Positions 9,236-17,710 are shown, counted from the first letter of the stretch. The stretch: 64,000 nt of DNA from Bog-257 sp963846715 (GCA_963846715.1 CAWJXA010000005.1:124001-188000), one strand, 5' to 3'. A program made the numbers and translations. Notes: generated by a model not told the origin, from the letters alone.

Positions 9236-10000
9236 CTAGGGGGTGCTGCGCCTGCTACTGTGCAATCCAATGAGGCGGCCGATCAATACTGCGGGATACA
9301 TGATTCCGGTGACCGATTCGAGGATGACCAGCGAGCGGGCGTGCGCACTCCAGGGCACGATGTCGCCATACCCAACCGTGGTGAGCGTCACAAAACTGAA
9401 AAAGATGAACTCCCCAGGTTGCAGCACCATGTCGGGCCGGACGGTGTCGCGGAATGAATCGGGATTGACACGCGCGAGCAGCCCGTAAGCCAAGCCATAG
9501 GTGATGCCGATAAGCAGGTATGCGGCAACGGCCCCGGCCAGAGTATCGCCGGTGACACTGGGGGCGGAAATGACCGCCCAGATGAATATGCAAGTGACAA
9601 AAGCAAGGTACAACACGCCCAAGGCCACGGTTGCTAACTGCAGCCGAGGAAGATAACCGGCGGCATTGGCGATGTGAACCACGATGGCAGGAATGCCCAG
9701 CAGGAAGGCGACGAGGGTGACTCTTCCTCTTCCGAGGACCGCGTACAGCGCGGCGCAGAAGACCAGCACCGCGAACATGCGGAACACCTCCGCCGAGATT
9801 TCAGGCCCTTCGGTAAATGGATAGCCGACGATGAGGGCCAGTTCGGTGATCAAGAGAAACAGAAAACGATGTGGTGGTTTCCGCGGAGCGCTGACCGGTT
9901 TCGCGGAAGAAGCTGGGGCGACTGCTGGCACAATGGGATCCTCGGTCCGATGAAGCTGCTGTGCCGCACAAGGGTATGCCGAACCAGCTGCAGAATTCAA
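9236..10000 (-). CDS. two-TM potassium-channel-like protein (Ion_trans_2)
   Basis: A 254-aa membrane protein with several hydrophobic helices (LLITELALIVGYPF, VFRMFAVLVFCAALYAVLG, VAFLLGIPAIVVHIANAAG, LGVLYLAFVTCIFIWAVI, VAAYLLIGITYGLAYGLL). They are followed by a pore loop with selectivity filter TTVGYGDIVP at about residues 212-221 and a last helix. TVGYGD is the K+ channel signature. No cytoplasmic RCK domain is present. The upstream-most start is a TTG at 10000; a downstream GTG near codon 24 is an alternative, so the N-terminus is uncertain. It stands alone between the ADOP permease and unknown genes. Confidence 0.82.
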   Translation of the reverse strand: MNSAAGSAYPCAAQQLHRTEDPIVPAVAPASSAKPVSAPRKPPHRFLFLLITELALIVGYPFTEGPEISAEVFRMFAVLVFCAALYAVLGRGRVTLVAFLLGIPAIVVHIANAAGYLPRLQLATVALGVLYLAFVTCIFIWAVISAPSVTGDTLAGAVAAYLLIGITYGLAYGLLARVNPDSFRDTVRPDMVLQPGEFIFFSFVTLTTVGYGDIVPWSAHARSLVILESVTGIMYPAVLIGRLIGLHSSRRSTP

Positions 10001-10045
10001 AAGAAAAACAATACGTCCCGAAATTACCTCGGCGGCTTGCCGGAA

Positions 10046-10426
10046 TCAGCAGCAGCGTGAAACGGTCAAGCCGGCCTTTGGATGCATCTTCTCGTAATGC
10101 GCCAGCATTTCGACGCCAAGCAGGGGCGCGAACATGACGCGTTCGGCGGGGGTGTCCATGCCGGTGAAGTCCAGGGGTTCGAGCACAACGTTCAAGTTGT
10201 TGCAGGTTGCGTCGTCGGGATAGCCGGTAGGATAGGCGGGCAGCAGAGCATGCGAATGCTTCTTCCTGCCGTCCAGAATATAGTCGCTTCGAATCGAGAC
10301 GCGGTCGCGCTGCACCTTGTCGACCGTGAACTTGCACGCCGGACTGCTAATGCGCTCTAAGTGCGTGCGCAGGGTGCTCACCGTCATGACGGTGACGGTC
10401 TGTCGGCGCGCAGTCAGCGTCTGCAT
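10046..10426 (-). CDS. hypothetical protein, about 126 aa
   Basis: I do not recognise this protein. From the ATG at 10426, which has GGGGGA 4 nt upstream, it reads MQTLTARRQTVTVMTVSTL and continues with ACKFTVDKVQRDRVSIRSDY, a Leu/Pro-rich middle (LPAYPTGYPDD) and a C-terminal LGVEMLAHYEKMHPKAGL. No TM segment or signal peptide is seen. A longer frame opens at GTG 10525, overlapping the stop of the SRPBCC gene, but its first 33 codons look non-coding. It is probably co-transcribed with the SRPBCC gene upstream on the same strand. Confidence 0.5.
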   Translation of the reverse strand: MQTLTARRQTVTVMTVSTLRTHLERISSPACKFTVDKVQRDRVSIRSDYILDGRKKHSHALLPAYPTGYPDDATCNNLNVVLEPLDFTGMDTPAERVMFAPLLGVEMLAHYEKMHPKAGLTVSRCC

Positions 10427-10521
10427 GACATCCCCCACTGGCAAGATTATAGGCCACGCCCGCTGATCGAAGCGTTCTCCAAAGTTTGATTGCTGGCCAG
10501 GTCGACAACCGGTGCGAGGAC

Positions 10522-11043
10522 TCACTCCGTCTGAAAGATTTTCTCCAGCGCGCGCTTTCTGTATTCGAAGGTCGAGCGCATCAAGCGTTGGAACATTACC
10601 TTCTCTAGAAATGTTCCAATCACTCCGAAGCCGACTTCATACTCGACGACATCGTGAATGAGAGTGCCTTCGCGGCCACCCACAATCTTCGCTTCGAAGG
10701 AATGAGTGTGCATCCAACGGCGAAAGGGTCCCTGCTTCTGGGTGTCGCGAAACAACTGATTAAGGGTGAAGTCGGTGATGAGTGCGGTCCATTTCTCGTG
10801 AAGCGGAAGATGCGGAAGGGCGCGGAACTTGAAGATGATTTCCGTGCCGACGCCGGCCATGCGATCGGTCTCGGCAGTGGTCTCGCCGGCAGTGAGGCGG
10901 GGACGAACCAGATTGAGCTTCAGCAAGCGCGCACCCTGGCTGGGCGGCATGATGCGTGGGAGATTGTGGGGATCGGCGAAGAAAGCAAACACACGCGGCA
11001 GAGGGGCCGCGATCCATTGTTCGGCTTCAAACCGCTGGCTCAT
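10522..11043 (-). CDS. SRPBCC (START-like) ligand-binding domain protein
   Basis: A 173-aa single-domain protein matching the SRPBCC/polyketide cyclase-like fold. The N-terminal FEAEQWIAAPLPRVFAFFADPHNLPRIMPP is the hallmark first strand and helix. It is followed by GTEIIFKFRALPHLPLHEKWTALITDF, LIHDVVEYEVGFG and a long C-terminal helix ending FEYRKRALEKIF. Such proteins bind hydrophobic ligands, and the substrate here is unknown. No export signal is present, so it is probably cytoplasmic. The next gene on the strand starts about 96 nt downstream. Confidence 0.75.
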   Translation of the reverse strand: MSQRFEAEQWIAAPLPRVFAFFADPHNLPRIMPPSQGARLLKLNLVRPRLTAGETTAETDRMAGVGTEIIFKFRALPHLPLHEKWTALITDFTLNQLFRDTQKQGPFRRWMHTHSFEAKIVGGREGTLIHDVVEYEVGFGVIGTFLEKVMFQRLMRSTFEYRKRALEKIFQTE

Positions 11044-11061
11044 GCCTTCCTGCCTGTTTTG

Positions 11062-11134
11062 TCCGGAAGTCGCCGGAATTGAACCTTCTTGGTAAACGCA
11101 ATTCCTTGGGCCTGTACCACTCAGTTACTACCAG
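11062..11134 (-). other. degenerate tRNA-like sequence
   Basis: On the minus strand an A-box-like TAACTGAGTGGTA and a perfect B-box/T-loop GGTTCAATTCC occur at tRNA spacing. Acceptor halves CTGGTAG and CTTCCGG pair at 6 of 7 positions, and a D-stem CTG/CAG is present. However the T-stem has two mismatches, two extra bases sit before the acceptor, the anticodon stem pairs poorly (loop TTGCGTT) and CCA is not encoded. It is either a decayed tRNA, a tRNA damaged by assembly indels, or a tRNA-derived remnant. Confidence 0.4.
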
Positions 11135-11189
11135 AAATTGTGGCGGTCGAAGGCACGGCCCAACCGCCGCAAAAAATCCTAATTTCCTC

Positions 11190-11217
11190 TTGACACACAA
11201 CGGTTTAGGAGTAGGAT
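11190..11217 (+). promoter_or_regulatory. sigma70-like promoter of the dcw cluster
   Basis: A consensus -35 box TTGACA (11190-11195) is separated by 16 bp from TAGGAT (11212-11217), a 4/6 match to the -10 consensus. The predicted start is near 11224, immediately before the MraZ-box repeats and about 170 nt upstream of mraZ. Sequence-based inference only. Confidence 0.55.
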
Positions 11218-11226
11218 ACGTCCAAA

Positions 11227-11256
11227 GTGGTAAGAAGTGGGACACAGTGGTAAGAA
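11227..11256 (+). promoter_or_regulatory. MraZ-box: three 10-nt direct repeats
   Basis: Three head-to-tail 10-mers, GTGGTAAGAA, GTGGGACACA and GTGGTAAGAA, place a TGGG/TGGT core every 10 bp. MraZ is known to bind TGGGN direct repeats separated by 5 nt in mra promoters, so this is very probably its autoregulatory operator. Its location at the predicted transcription start suggests repression by promoter occlusion. Confidence 0.7.
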
Positions 11257-11392
11257 CATTAATCCTCGTGGGAGCTAATAGGTCGAAATGGTTTTCTCGG
11301 CCAAAACGCCTCGTAACCCGATGCCGACTGCTCAATGGGGCCGTTGATGTTCACCTCCGTGGTGAAAGCCCAGCAATGCAGGGCTGAAAGTT

Positions 11393-11833
11393 ATGTTTCG
11401 CGGCACGCACACAACCCGGCTCGACGAAAAAGGGCGGCTCAAAGTGCCGGCGGACTTCAAGCGCCAGATCGACGAGAACTATGGCGTCCAATTCTATATC
11501 ACCAGCCGCACCGGGACTGTTGCCGAAGTTTATCCCATGCAGGAATGGGAGGAGATCGAGCGCAAGCTGGCGGGTACGCCGGATTCGCATCCGGTCAAGA
11601 AGAAGTTCCTGAAGGTCACCAACTATTACGGTCACGTGGTGGAGATGGATGGACAGGGCCGCTTGCTGCTTCCGGCCGAGCTGCGGGAGAAGGGCAACCT
11701 GAAGGGCGAGGTTGCGGTAATGGGCAGCCTCAGGCACCTGTTGGTGCGCAACGCCGACGAGCTTCGCAAGGAAATCGCGGCGGAGCCGTTTACCGAGGAA
11801 GATGACGCGAGCCTCAGCGGTTTGGGCATTTAG
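11393..11833 (+). CDS. mraZ: transcriptional regulator MraZ
   Basis: A 146-aa protein with two SpoVT/AbrB-like swapped-hairpin domains: the first around DEKGRLKVPADFK (residues 11-23), the second around DGQGRLLLPAELR (about residues 85-97). These are the conserved DNA-contacting motifs of MraZ, which forms a ring oligomer and represses the mra/dcw promoter. It is the first gene of the cluster and lies downstream of a matching operator. Length is normal for MraZ. The ATG at 11393 has only a weak ribosome-binding site (AGGGCTGAAAG). Confidence 0.95.
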   Translation: MFRGTHTTRLDEKGRLKVPADFKRQIDENYGVQFYITSRTGTVAEVYPMQEWEEIERKLAGTPDSHPVKKKFLKVTNYYGHVVEMDGQGRLLLPAELREKGNLKGEVAVMGSLRHLLVRNADELRKEIAAEPFTEEDDASLSGLGI

Positions 11834-11880
11834 CGCGACGCAAGATTTGGTTTCCATTCGCGATCTCGGAATGGGAGTGA

Positions 11881-12840
11881 ATGGACAACGGAGTTTCAGA
11901 GACGGACAGCGCCCCTGGGCGCGGACATGGCGGGAGCAGAGAGTTTGGCCATGTACCGGTTCTTTTAAAACTAGCGATCGAATTCCTGGCCGTAAAGCGC
12001 GGCGGGACCTACATCGACGCGACCCTGGGCTTAGGCGGACACAGTTGGGAAATCGCAAAACGCCTCGGCGCACAGGGTCATTTGATTGGCTTCGATAAGG
12101 ACCCGGCAGCGTTGCAACGGACACGCGAGCGGCTGACCAACCCGCCGGCGGAACTGGCTTCCGATTGGCCGAAGGTCGAGTTGGTGCATGCCTCCTTCGC
12201 GGAAGTGGCGCAGCGCGTAGCGCCGGCGACCGCAGATGGTTTGCTCGCCGACCTCGGTGTCAGCTCGATGCAGTTGGAGAACGCGGCGCGTGGATTCAGT
12301 TTTCAGGCGGATGGCCCCTTAGACATGCGAATGAATTCGCAGTCGGGGTTGACCGCCGAACAAGTGGTAAATCGCTTCGACGAGCGCGAGCTTGCCGACG
12401 CGATTTACGAATTCGGTGAGGAAAGGAGGTCGCGGAGAATCGCCAGAGCCATTGTTCGGGCGCGGCCGATTCACACTACCGCACAACTGGCGGGTGTGAT
12501 TTCGACCGCGGCCCGGCCAATGAACCAGGCTGAGAGGCGAATTCATCCAGCGACAAAAACTTTCCAGGCACTCCGAATTCTAGTGAACCGTGAACTCGAT
12601 GACCTGCGAACGCTGCTGGGTGCAGACGCGGCGCCGCAGGTACTAAAGCGTGGCGGCCGGTTAGTGATCATCAGCTTCCACTCGCTGGAAGATCGCATCG
12701 TGAAAGATGCACTGCGAGAAGGCGCGCGTGATGGTCTTTACCGCGTGTTGACGAAGAAGCCGGCCACGGCCGACGAAGAGGAAGTTGATCGCAATCCGCG
12801 CTCGCGCAGCGCAAAACTGCGGGCCGCGGAGCGGATGTAG
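11881..12840 (+). CDS. rsmH: 16S rRNA m4C1402 methyltransferase RsmH (MraW)
   Basis: A 319-aa SAM-dependent methyltransferase acting on 16S rRNA C1402 at the P site. HVPVLLKLAIEFL is the family N-terminal motif, IDATLGLGGHSWEI the SAM-binding glycine loop, GFDKDPAAL the acidic loop, and LADLGVSSMQLENAARGFSF the catalytic region. HPATKTFQALRILVNREL and VISFHSLEDRIVK are further signatures. It follows mraZ by 47 nt, the universal mraZ-rsmH order. GGGAG at 11873-11877 is close to the ATG, so the start could be slightly different. Confidence 0.95.
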   Translation: MDNGVSETDSAPGRGHGGSREFGHVPVLLKLAIEFLAVKRGGTYIDATLGLGGHSWEIAKRLGAQGHLIGFDKDPAALQRTRERLTNPPAELASDWPKVELVHASFAEVAQRVAPATADGLLADLGVSSMQLENAARGFSFQADGPLDMRMNSQSGLTAEQVVNRFDERELADAIYEFGEERRSRRIARAIVRARPIHTTAQLAGVISTAARPMNQAERRIHPATKTFQALRILVNRELDDLRTLLGADAAPQVLKRGGRLVIISFHSLEDRIVKDALREGARDGLYRVLTKKPATADEEEVDRNPRSRSAKLRAAERM

Positions 12841-12863
12841 CGATTAGACGGATGCAGCGATTT

Positions 12864-13020
12864 GGGTAGAGCTGGCCTTCAGGCCAGCGCCTTGCGCTGC
12901 TTGGGATCTGAACTGGCTTCAGCCAGCAGCAGAAGAGTTGATGCTGGAGAGTGTCGCGGGCTGAAGCCCGCTAGGGATATCAGCAGATTGGCTGGACGCG
13001 GGCCTGAAGGTCGCTCCACC
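12864..13020. repeat. cluster of four TTCA/TGAA-loop hairpins
   Basis: The rsmH-ftsL gap (12841-13150) contains GCTGGCC-TTCA-GGCCAGC (12871-12888), CTGGC-TTCA-GCCAG (12913-12926), GCGGGC-TGAA-GCCCGC (12956-12971) and an imperfect GCGGGCC-TGA-AGGTCGC (12998-13014). The outer ends GGGTAGAGC (12864) and GCTCCACC (13013-13020) are near-complementary. No gene is seen here. The cluster belongs to the palindrome family found in other intergenic stretches of the window. Confidence 0.6.
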
Positions 13021-13150
13021 TTACGGCTGCTGCTGAAAAAGCTGTGCGGAATGTGAATAAGTTCAGGGCCCCTGAAATTCGGCCCGTGCGTTTCAGAAAT
13101 GCAAGCTGGACAAAGGCCGCAGACGTCAGGCCGTTCGGCAGGAGAAGGTA

Positions 13151-13642
13151 ATGGCAGCCGGAGTTCTTTACCCGACCATGGCGCAGATTGGTGAATGGAA
13201 CGAGCAGCCTGCGCAACCACCGCGCGGCATGTTCATCGGCACTCCCGAAATTTATTTCGCCAAGCGCATCGACAACTCGCGCGTCGCCAAAGTTGCCGAC
13301 CCCAAGCGGCGCCGCGAGATGATCTCGTTCGGCATCACCTTGAGCGTGCTGTTCCTCTTCGTGATGGTATATCTATGGCAACACTTCAGCGCGATTGAAT
13401 ACGGCTACAAAATCGAGCAGCTGAAGATGCAACGCGACACCATCTCCGAGTCGAACCGCGCGTTGAGCCTGGAAGAGGCCTCGTTGAAGGACCCGGCTCG
13501 AATCGACCGGATAGCCAAGCGCATGGGAATGCAGCGACCTGCGGGTGGGCAAATGCAACCCATGGATACGACAGTCGCCGACCCGGCAACTCCGGTAATG
13601 GCGCAGGCAAACGGAATTATGGTGGTCTCGGCGCTCCCGTAG
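13151..13642 (+). CDS. ftsL: cell division protein FtsL-like
   Basis: A 163-aa bitopic protein with a cytoplasmic basic N-terminal part (about residues 1-55), one TM segment ISFGITLSVLFLFVMVYLW (about residues 58-76), then a short periplasmic coiled coil (IEYGYKIEQLKMQRDTISESNRALSLEEASLKDP) ending RIDRIAKRMGM. The last motif is typical of FtsL/DivIC proteins, which form the FtsQLB divisome subcomplex. Position between rsmH and ftsI is diagnostic. The N-terminal extension is longer than in enterics. The ATG has GGAGAAGG 2 nt upstream. Confidence 0.85.
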   Translation: MAAGVLYPTMAQIGEWNEQPAQPPRGMFIGTPEIYFAKRIDNSRVAKVADPKRRREMISFGITLSVLFLFVMVYLWQHFSAIEYGYKIEQLKMQRDTISESNRALSLEEASLKDPARIDRIAKRMGMQRPAGGQMQPMDTTVADPATPVMAQANGIMVVSALP

Positions 13643-13701
13643 GATGGGCTCGCTCGCGCCACCTTGCAAAACCGGCTAAACCAGGCACGGTGAGGTAAAG
13701 C

Positions 13702-13726
13702 GGCGGTCCGCCAGTAACGGACCGCC
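13702..13726 (+). terminator. strong hairpin between ftsL and ftsI
   Basis: A perfect 9-bp stem GGCGGTCCG/CGGACCGCC encloses a 7-nt loop (13711-13717) and is followed by TTCTCC, not a true T-tract. It may be a leaky terminator, an mRNA stability element or one of the local palindromes. It lies in the 170-nt gap before ftsI. Confidence 0.35.
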
Positions 13727-13812
13727 TTCTCCATGTAAGCCACCAGCTGTAAGACACGATTCCTGACCTTCGGCATGCGCGCCGAAGCGCATCAGAACGG
13801 AGTGAAGAGGGA

Positions 13813-16008
13813 ATGCGGGCGAGCGCTCCCAAGACGCCAAGCCGACGGCTCTACATCTTTGGCGTCGTGCTGTTCGTCTGGATTTTTGCCGTCTGTTTTC
13901 GTCTGGTTCGTCTGCAGGTCGTGAAGTTCGGCTTCTTCGAAGACCTCGCGGAGCGCCAACGCACCCGCACCGTGCCCGTCGAGCCACGCCGCGGCAATAT
14001 CTACGACCGCTATGGCCATCCCTTGGCCATGTCCATTGATGTCGATTCGGTCTACGCCGTGCCGAGCGAGGTCCACGACAAGGAAACCACGGCAGCGATG
14101 CTAGGCAAAGTGTTGAATCTTGATCCCCAGGACATTCTGGTCCGGCTCAAGGTGGCGCGCCCCTTCGTATTCATCGCACGCCGGATTGACGCGGAGACCA
14201 GCAACCGTATTCGCGAGTTAAATCTGCGTGGCATCGGCTTCCGCAAGGAGCCCAAACGCTTCTATCCCAAGCGCGATCTTGCAGCGCAGGTGCTGGGTTA
14301 CGTCGGCATGGATGGCGAGGGTCTGGGCGGCCTGGAACGCGGATTTGACGACGACCTGCGCGGCATTCCCGGTAAAGAGCTGGTCTCACTCGACGCTCGG
14401 GGTAAGTGGTTCAGCCGCGTGGAGAAGCCGCCCGATCCCGGACAGAACCTCGTCCTGACCATCGACCAAACCATCCAGTACATCGTCGAGCGCGAACTGC
14501 AACAGGGAATGGAAGATACCAAGGCGATCGCTGGGACCGTGGTCGTAGAGAATCCTCGGACCGGGGAGATTCTCGCGCTAGCCAATCGGCCCACCTTCAA
14601 TCCCAACGTCTTCAATAGCGTTCCAGCGGATGCCCTCAAGAACCGCGCGGTGAGCGATATTTATGAGCCGGGTTCGGTGTTCAAGATTGTCACCTATTCA
14701 GCGGCGATCGATCAGCACGTGGTAACGCCGGAGGACAAGGTCGACTGCCAGCACGGTTCGATCGACGTGTTCGGCATGAAGATCCACGACCACGAAAGCC
14801 TGGGCGTGATCACCATCGCCGAGGCGCTGGCCCATTCCAGCGATGTGGCCGCGATCAAGGTCGGCATGAAGCTGGGAGACGAGCGGCTCTATCACTACAT
14901 TCACGATTACGGGTTCGGCCAGCAGACCGGCATCGAGCTTCCTGGCGAAACGCGAGGACTGGCCCGGCCGGTCAGCCGCTGGTCTAAGGTCTCTATAGGC
15001 GCCATCTCGATGGGGCAGGAGATCGGCGTGACGCCACTGCAAACCATCTCGCTGGTCTCAACGATTGCGAACGACGGCGTGTATACGCCCCCGCGCATTG
15101 TGGCTGGTGAGCTTCCTCCCGATGGAACTCCGCAGCCGGTTATGTTTCATTCCGCGCAGCAGCATCGGGTGGTTTCGTCGATGACTGCCGCCCAGATGAA
15201 AAAGATGATGGAAGGAGTGGTGCTGTTCGGGACTGCCAGGAGGGCCATTCTCAACGGCTATACCGTTGCGGGCAAGACAGGTACGGCGCAGAAGGTCGAT
15301 AGCGCCACAGGAGCGTATTCCAAGACCAAGTATGTCGCTTCGTTCATTGGATTCGCGCCGGTCAATACTCCAGCGATAACCATCGCGGTAATTCTTGATT
15401 CGCCGGTGGGACTCCACCAGGGCGGCCAGGTTTGCGCTCCGGTTTTTAAGCGCATTGCCGAGCAAGTGCTGGAGTATATGCACGTGCCGCACGATGCCGA
15501 CGTCAAGAACCCGCAGCGTCTAAATCTCCGGGCGTCGGCAAAAGATGATGAGTCGGGGGATGAGTCGTCCGACCGGCTCAGCGCACCCTTGCAAATCGAA
15601 GCCGACGCCTCCAGTAACTCAAAACCTCAGTCAGGGTCGCAGGTGATAGCGGCGACTGCGAAGCCGTCAGCCGGGATCGATACAGGTCTGGTTCCACCAG
15701 CCGCGGCCATGCCCGCGCCGCCAGCACAGTCTTCAACTGGAACGGAGGTCACGCAGCCAACGCCGCCAACGCCACAGCCAAGCCCGGCACAGCGGGCTGC
15801 CGGACCAGGAACGGTAGTTCTCGACGTGGACAGCGGAGTAGTGGTGCCGTCGTTCCTGGGCAAGCCGCTGCGGTCGGCAGTGGAGACCGCCGAGCAGTCC
15901 GGCCTGGAGATTAATGCTATTGGCAGTGGCGTTGCGCGCCAACAATGGCCTGCTCCCGGCAGCCACCTTCCGTCCGGGCAAAAGATCACAGTGCGATTCA
16001 CGCACTAG
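13813..16008 (+). CDS. ftsI: penicillin-binding transpeptidase FtsI (PBP3) with PASTA domain
   Basis: A 731-aa class B PBP that crosslinks septal peptidoglycan. There is one N-terminal TM segment (about residues 14-34) and a pedestal domain from RRGNIYDRYGHPLAMS. The transpeptidase has active-site S288-V-F-K291 (GSVFK), S342-S-D344 in place of SxN, and K488-T-G. A Pro/Ala/Ser-rich linker (about residues 575-670) leads to a C-terminal PASTA domain (VVPSFLGKPLRSAVETAEQ to ITVRFTH). The PASTA tail is typical of Firmicutes-like and acidobacterial FtsI, and unlike E. coli. It follows ftsL in canonical order. Confidence 0.93.
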   Translation: MRASAPKTPSRRLYIFGVVLFVWIFAVCFRLVRLQVVKFGFFEDLAERQRTRTVPVEPRRGNIYDRYGHPLAMSIDVDSVYAVPSEVHDKETTAAMLGKVLNLDPQDILVRLKVARPFVFIARRIDAETSNRIRELNLRGIGFRKEPKRFYPKRDLAAQVLGYVGMDGEGLGGLERGFDDDLRGIPGKELVSLDARGKWFSRVEKPPDPGQNLVLTIDQTIQYIVERELQQGMEDTKAIAGTVVVENPRTGEILALANRPTFNPNVFNSVPADALKNRAVSDIYEPGSVFKIVTYSAAIDQHVVTPEDKVDCQHGSIDVFGMKIHDHESLGVITIAEALAHSSDVAAIKVGMKLGDERLYHYIHDYGFGQQTGIELPGETRGLARPVSRWSKVSIGAISMGQEIGVTPLQTISLVSTIANDGVYTPPRIVAGELPPDGTPQPVMFHSAQQHRVVSSMTAAQMKKMMEGVVLFGTARRAILNGYTVAGKTGTAQKVDSATGAYSKTKYVASFIGFAPVNTPAITIAVILDSPVGLHQGGQVCAPVFKRIAEQVLEYMHVPHDADVKNPQRLNLRASAKDDESGDESSDRLSAPLQIEADASSNSKPQSGSQVIAATAKPSAGIDTGLVPPAAAMPAPPAQSSTGTEVTQPTPPTPQPSPAQRAAGPGTVVLDVDSGVVVPSFLGKPLRSAVETAEQSGLEINAIGSGVARQQWPAPGSHLPSGQKITVRFTH

Positions 16009-16171
16009 CCACCGCTATTTCGCGATGTCACCACGAGCGAAGCGAATCTTCCCAGTTGCGCAAAATTTCCGTACGGGCGAAAATGCGAGAGCCTTGATTC
16101 TGCGGCTGAGATCAAATCGGATTTTCAGCGCGCAGCGACGCAATCTATCACTCTTCGACCAAGAGGGCCCT

Positions 16172-17512
16172 ATGATGCCGCAGGTAAAGCGGGAAGCAGC
16201 GATTTCCGCACCGCAGGAAGAGACGCAGTGGTCACTCGGAAAGAAATTCGCCTTCCGATTCCTGTTCTCCTACTTCATTTTGTACGTCTATCCCCGGCCC
16301 ATCGGATCGCTTGGCTTCGAGGTCAAATACAGCAACCCGCTGCGTGATATGTGGCATGTGGTGGTCCCGTGGGTGGGCGCCAATTGGTTGCATTTGACCG
16401 CGCCCATCAATGAGGTCGCCACCGGCAGTGGCGACGAGCTCTATAACTATGTCCAGGTGCTTTGCGTTCTCATGTTCGCCGCGGTCATCGCGGTGATATG
16501 GTCCTGGGTCGACAGCAAGCGGCCGAATTACTCTGTACTCTACCAGTGGCTCCGCCTGTTTGTCCGCATGGTCGTGGCCGTGGCAATGATCAGCTACGGC
16601 GCCAGCAAACTGATCCGTGGACAGTTTCCCGAGCCGTTCCTGGCGAGCTTTTTGTTCACCTACGCCCAATCCTCTCCGATGGGACTTCTCTGGCTCTTCA
16701 TGGGGACGTCGCACCTCTACAGCTTTTTTGGCGGGGTAGGAGAAATGGCTGGCGGACTGCTATTGCTAGTTCCACGCTTCACCGTCATGGGCGCTATTAT
16801 CAGTGGCGGCATGATGGTCAATGTGCTTTTGCTCAACCTGGGCTATGACGTACCTAGAAAGATTTATTCTGTCCACCTGATCCTGATGTGCGTGTTCCTG
16901 CTGCTGCCGGATTTGCGCCGGCTGATGGACTTCTTTCTGCTGAATCGGGAAGCCCGGCTGACGCCACCGGTTCCAATGTTCAAGGACAAGGACAAGGTCC
17001 TCAACTACGGAGTCGCACTGCTTCAAGTATTCATCGGGGTAGGCGCGGTGGTGGTTTGTTGCAACACCGCCTACCAGGATGCTGTGACGGAATCTGCGAT
17101 GCTTTCCGGGCCCGCCCGTGGCATTTGGTCGGTGGACCAGTTCCAGCTTGATAACGTGCCGCGTCCACCGCTGCTTACCGATTCGCAACGTTGGCAGCGC
17201 GTAGTTTTTGATGCTCCGAAAATCCTTAGCATCCAGGGCATGGATGGCAGCGTGAAGAACTATTACATGCAGTTGGACAGCGACGGCAAGAATTTCAATT
17301 TGTGGGACACCGCTCATCCCAGTTGGCGGGCCAAACTCAACATCACGGATGAGCAGCCGGACAGGATGACGCTGAGCGGCCAGTTTGGCGATCAAAGTGT
17401 GACTGCCAGTCTGCAGCGAGCCGATATCTCCAATTCGCAGGAGTTCCTGCTCCTTAATCGAGGCTTCCACTGGGTCACGGAAGACCCTCTTCAAGTTCCG
17501 CATAGGCGCTGA
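16172..17512 (+). CDS. DoxX-like multi-pass membrane protein
   Basis: A 446-aa protein lying unexpectedly inside the dcw cluster. After a cytoplasmic N-terminus there are about 7-8 hydrophobic segments, including FRFLFSYFILYVYP, VLCVLMFAAVIAVIWSWV, FVRMVVAVAMISYGASKLI, LLWLFMGTSHLYSFFGGVGEMAGGLLLL and VHLILMCVFLLLPDL. The G(A)SKL and GxGEMAGG features recall DoxX-type quinone-associated membrane proteins. The C-terminal third (from about residue 300) is hydrophilic and may fold outside the membrane. The start at ATG 16172 has AGAGGG upstream; the frame extends further upstream but overlaps ftsI. Function unknown. Confidence 0.6.
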   Translation: MMPQVKREAAISAPQEETQWSLGKKFAFRFLFSYFILYVYPRPIGSLGFEVKYSNPLRDMWHVVVPWVGANWLHLTAPINEVATGSGDELYNYVQVLCVLMFAAVIAVIWSWVDSKRPNYSVLYQWLRLFVRMVVAVAMISYGASKLIRGQFPEPFLASFLFTYAQSSPMGLLWLFMGTSHLYSFFGGVGEMAGGLLLLVPRFTVMGAIISGGMMVNVLLLNLGYDVPRKIYSVHLILMCVFLLLPDLRRLMDFFLLNREARLTPPVPMFKDKDKVLNYGVALLQVFIGVGAVVVCCNTAYQDAVTESAMLSGPARGIWSVDQFQLDNVPRPPLLTDSQRWQRVVFDAPKILSIQGMDGSVKNYYMQLDSDGKNFNLWDTAHPSWRAKLNITDEQPDRMTLSGQFGDQSVTASLQRADISNSQEFLLLNRGFHWVTEDPLQVPHRR

Positions 17513-17698
17513 ATGCGACGGCGAAGATTCACGACGTTGCGTGTTTGAGCGAGAGCCGACCACAACTGCCCGCCCATCGATGCTTGCCGATAGCTGGCTG
17601 CGCTTCCATGAAGCGACAAGCCATCATTGTCGGACCCCGGGGCCTGGCCGGTCCGGATCGCGGTGATGCCTCTTTCTTCTGCGAAGGAACTCTGCTAA

Positions 17699-17710
17699 GT
17701 TACATGTAAC
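17699..17710. promoter_or_regulatory. 12-bp perfect palindrome upstream of mazE
   Basis: GTTACATGTAAC is a perfect dyad ending 15 nt before the mazE ATG. MazE/MazEF complexes commonly repress their own promoter by binding such palindromes, so this is a candidate operator. No convincing -35/-10 pair was identified. Confidence 0.5.

Noticed and set aside
9801..10337. A 178-codon frame overlapping the channel gene start and the hypothetical gene at 10046
   Set aside because: It overlaps two better-supported genes on the same strand, and its Arg-rich composition is non-protein-like.
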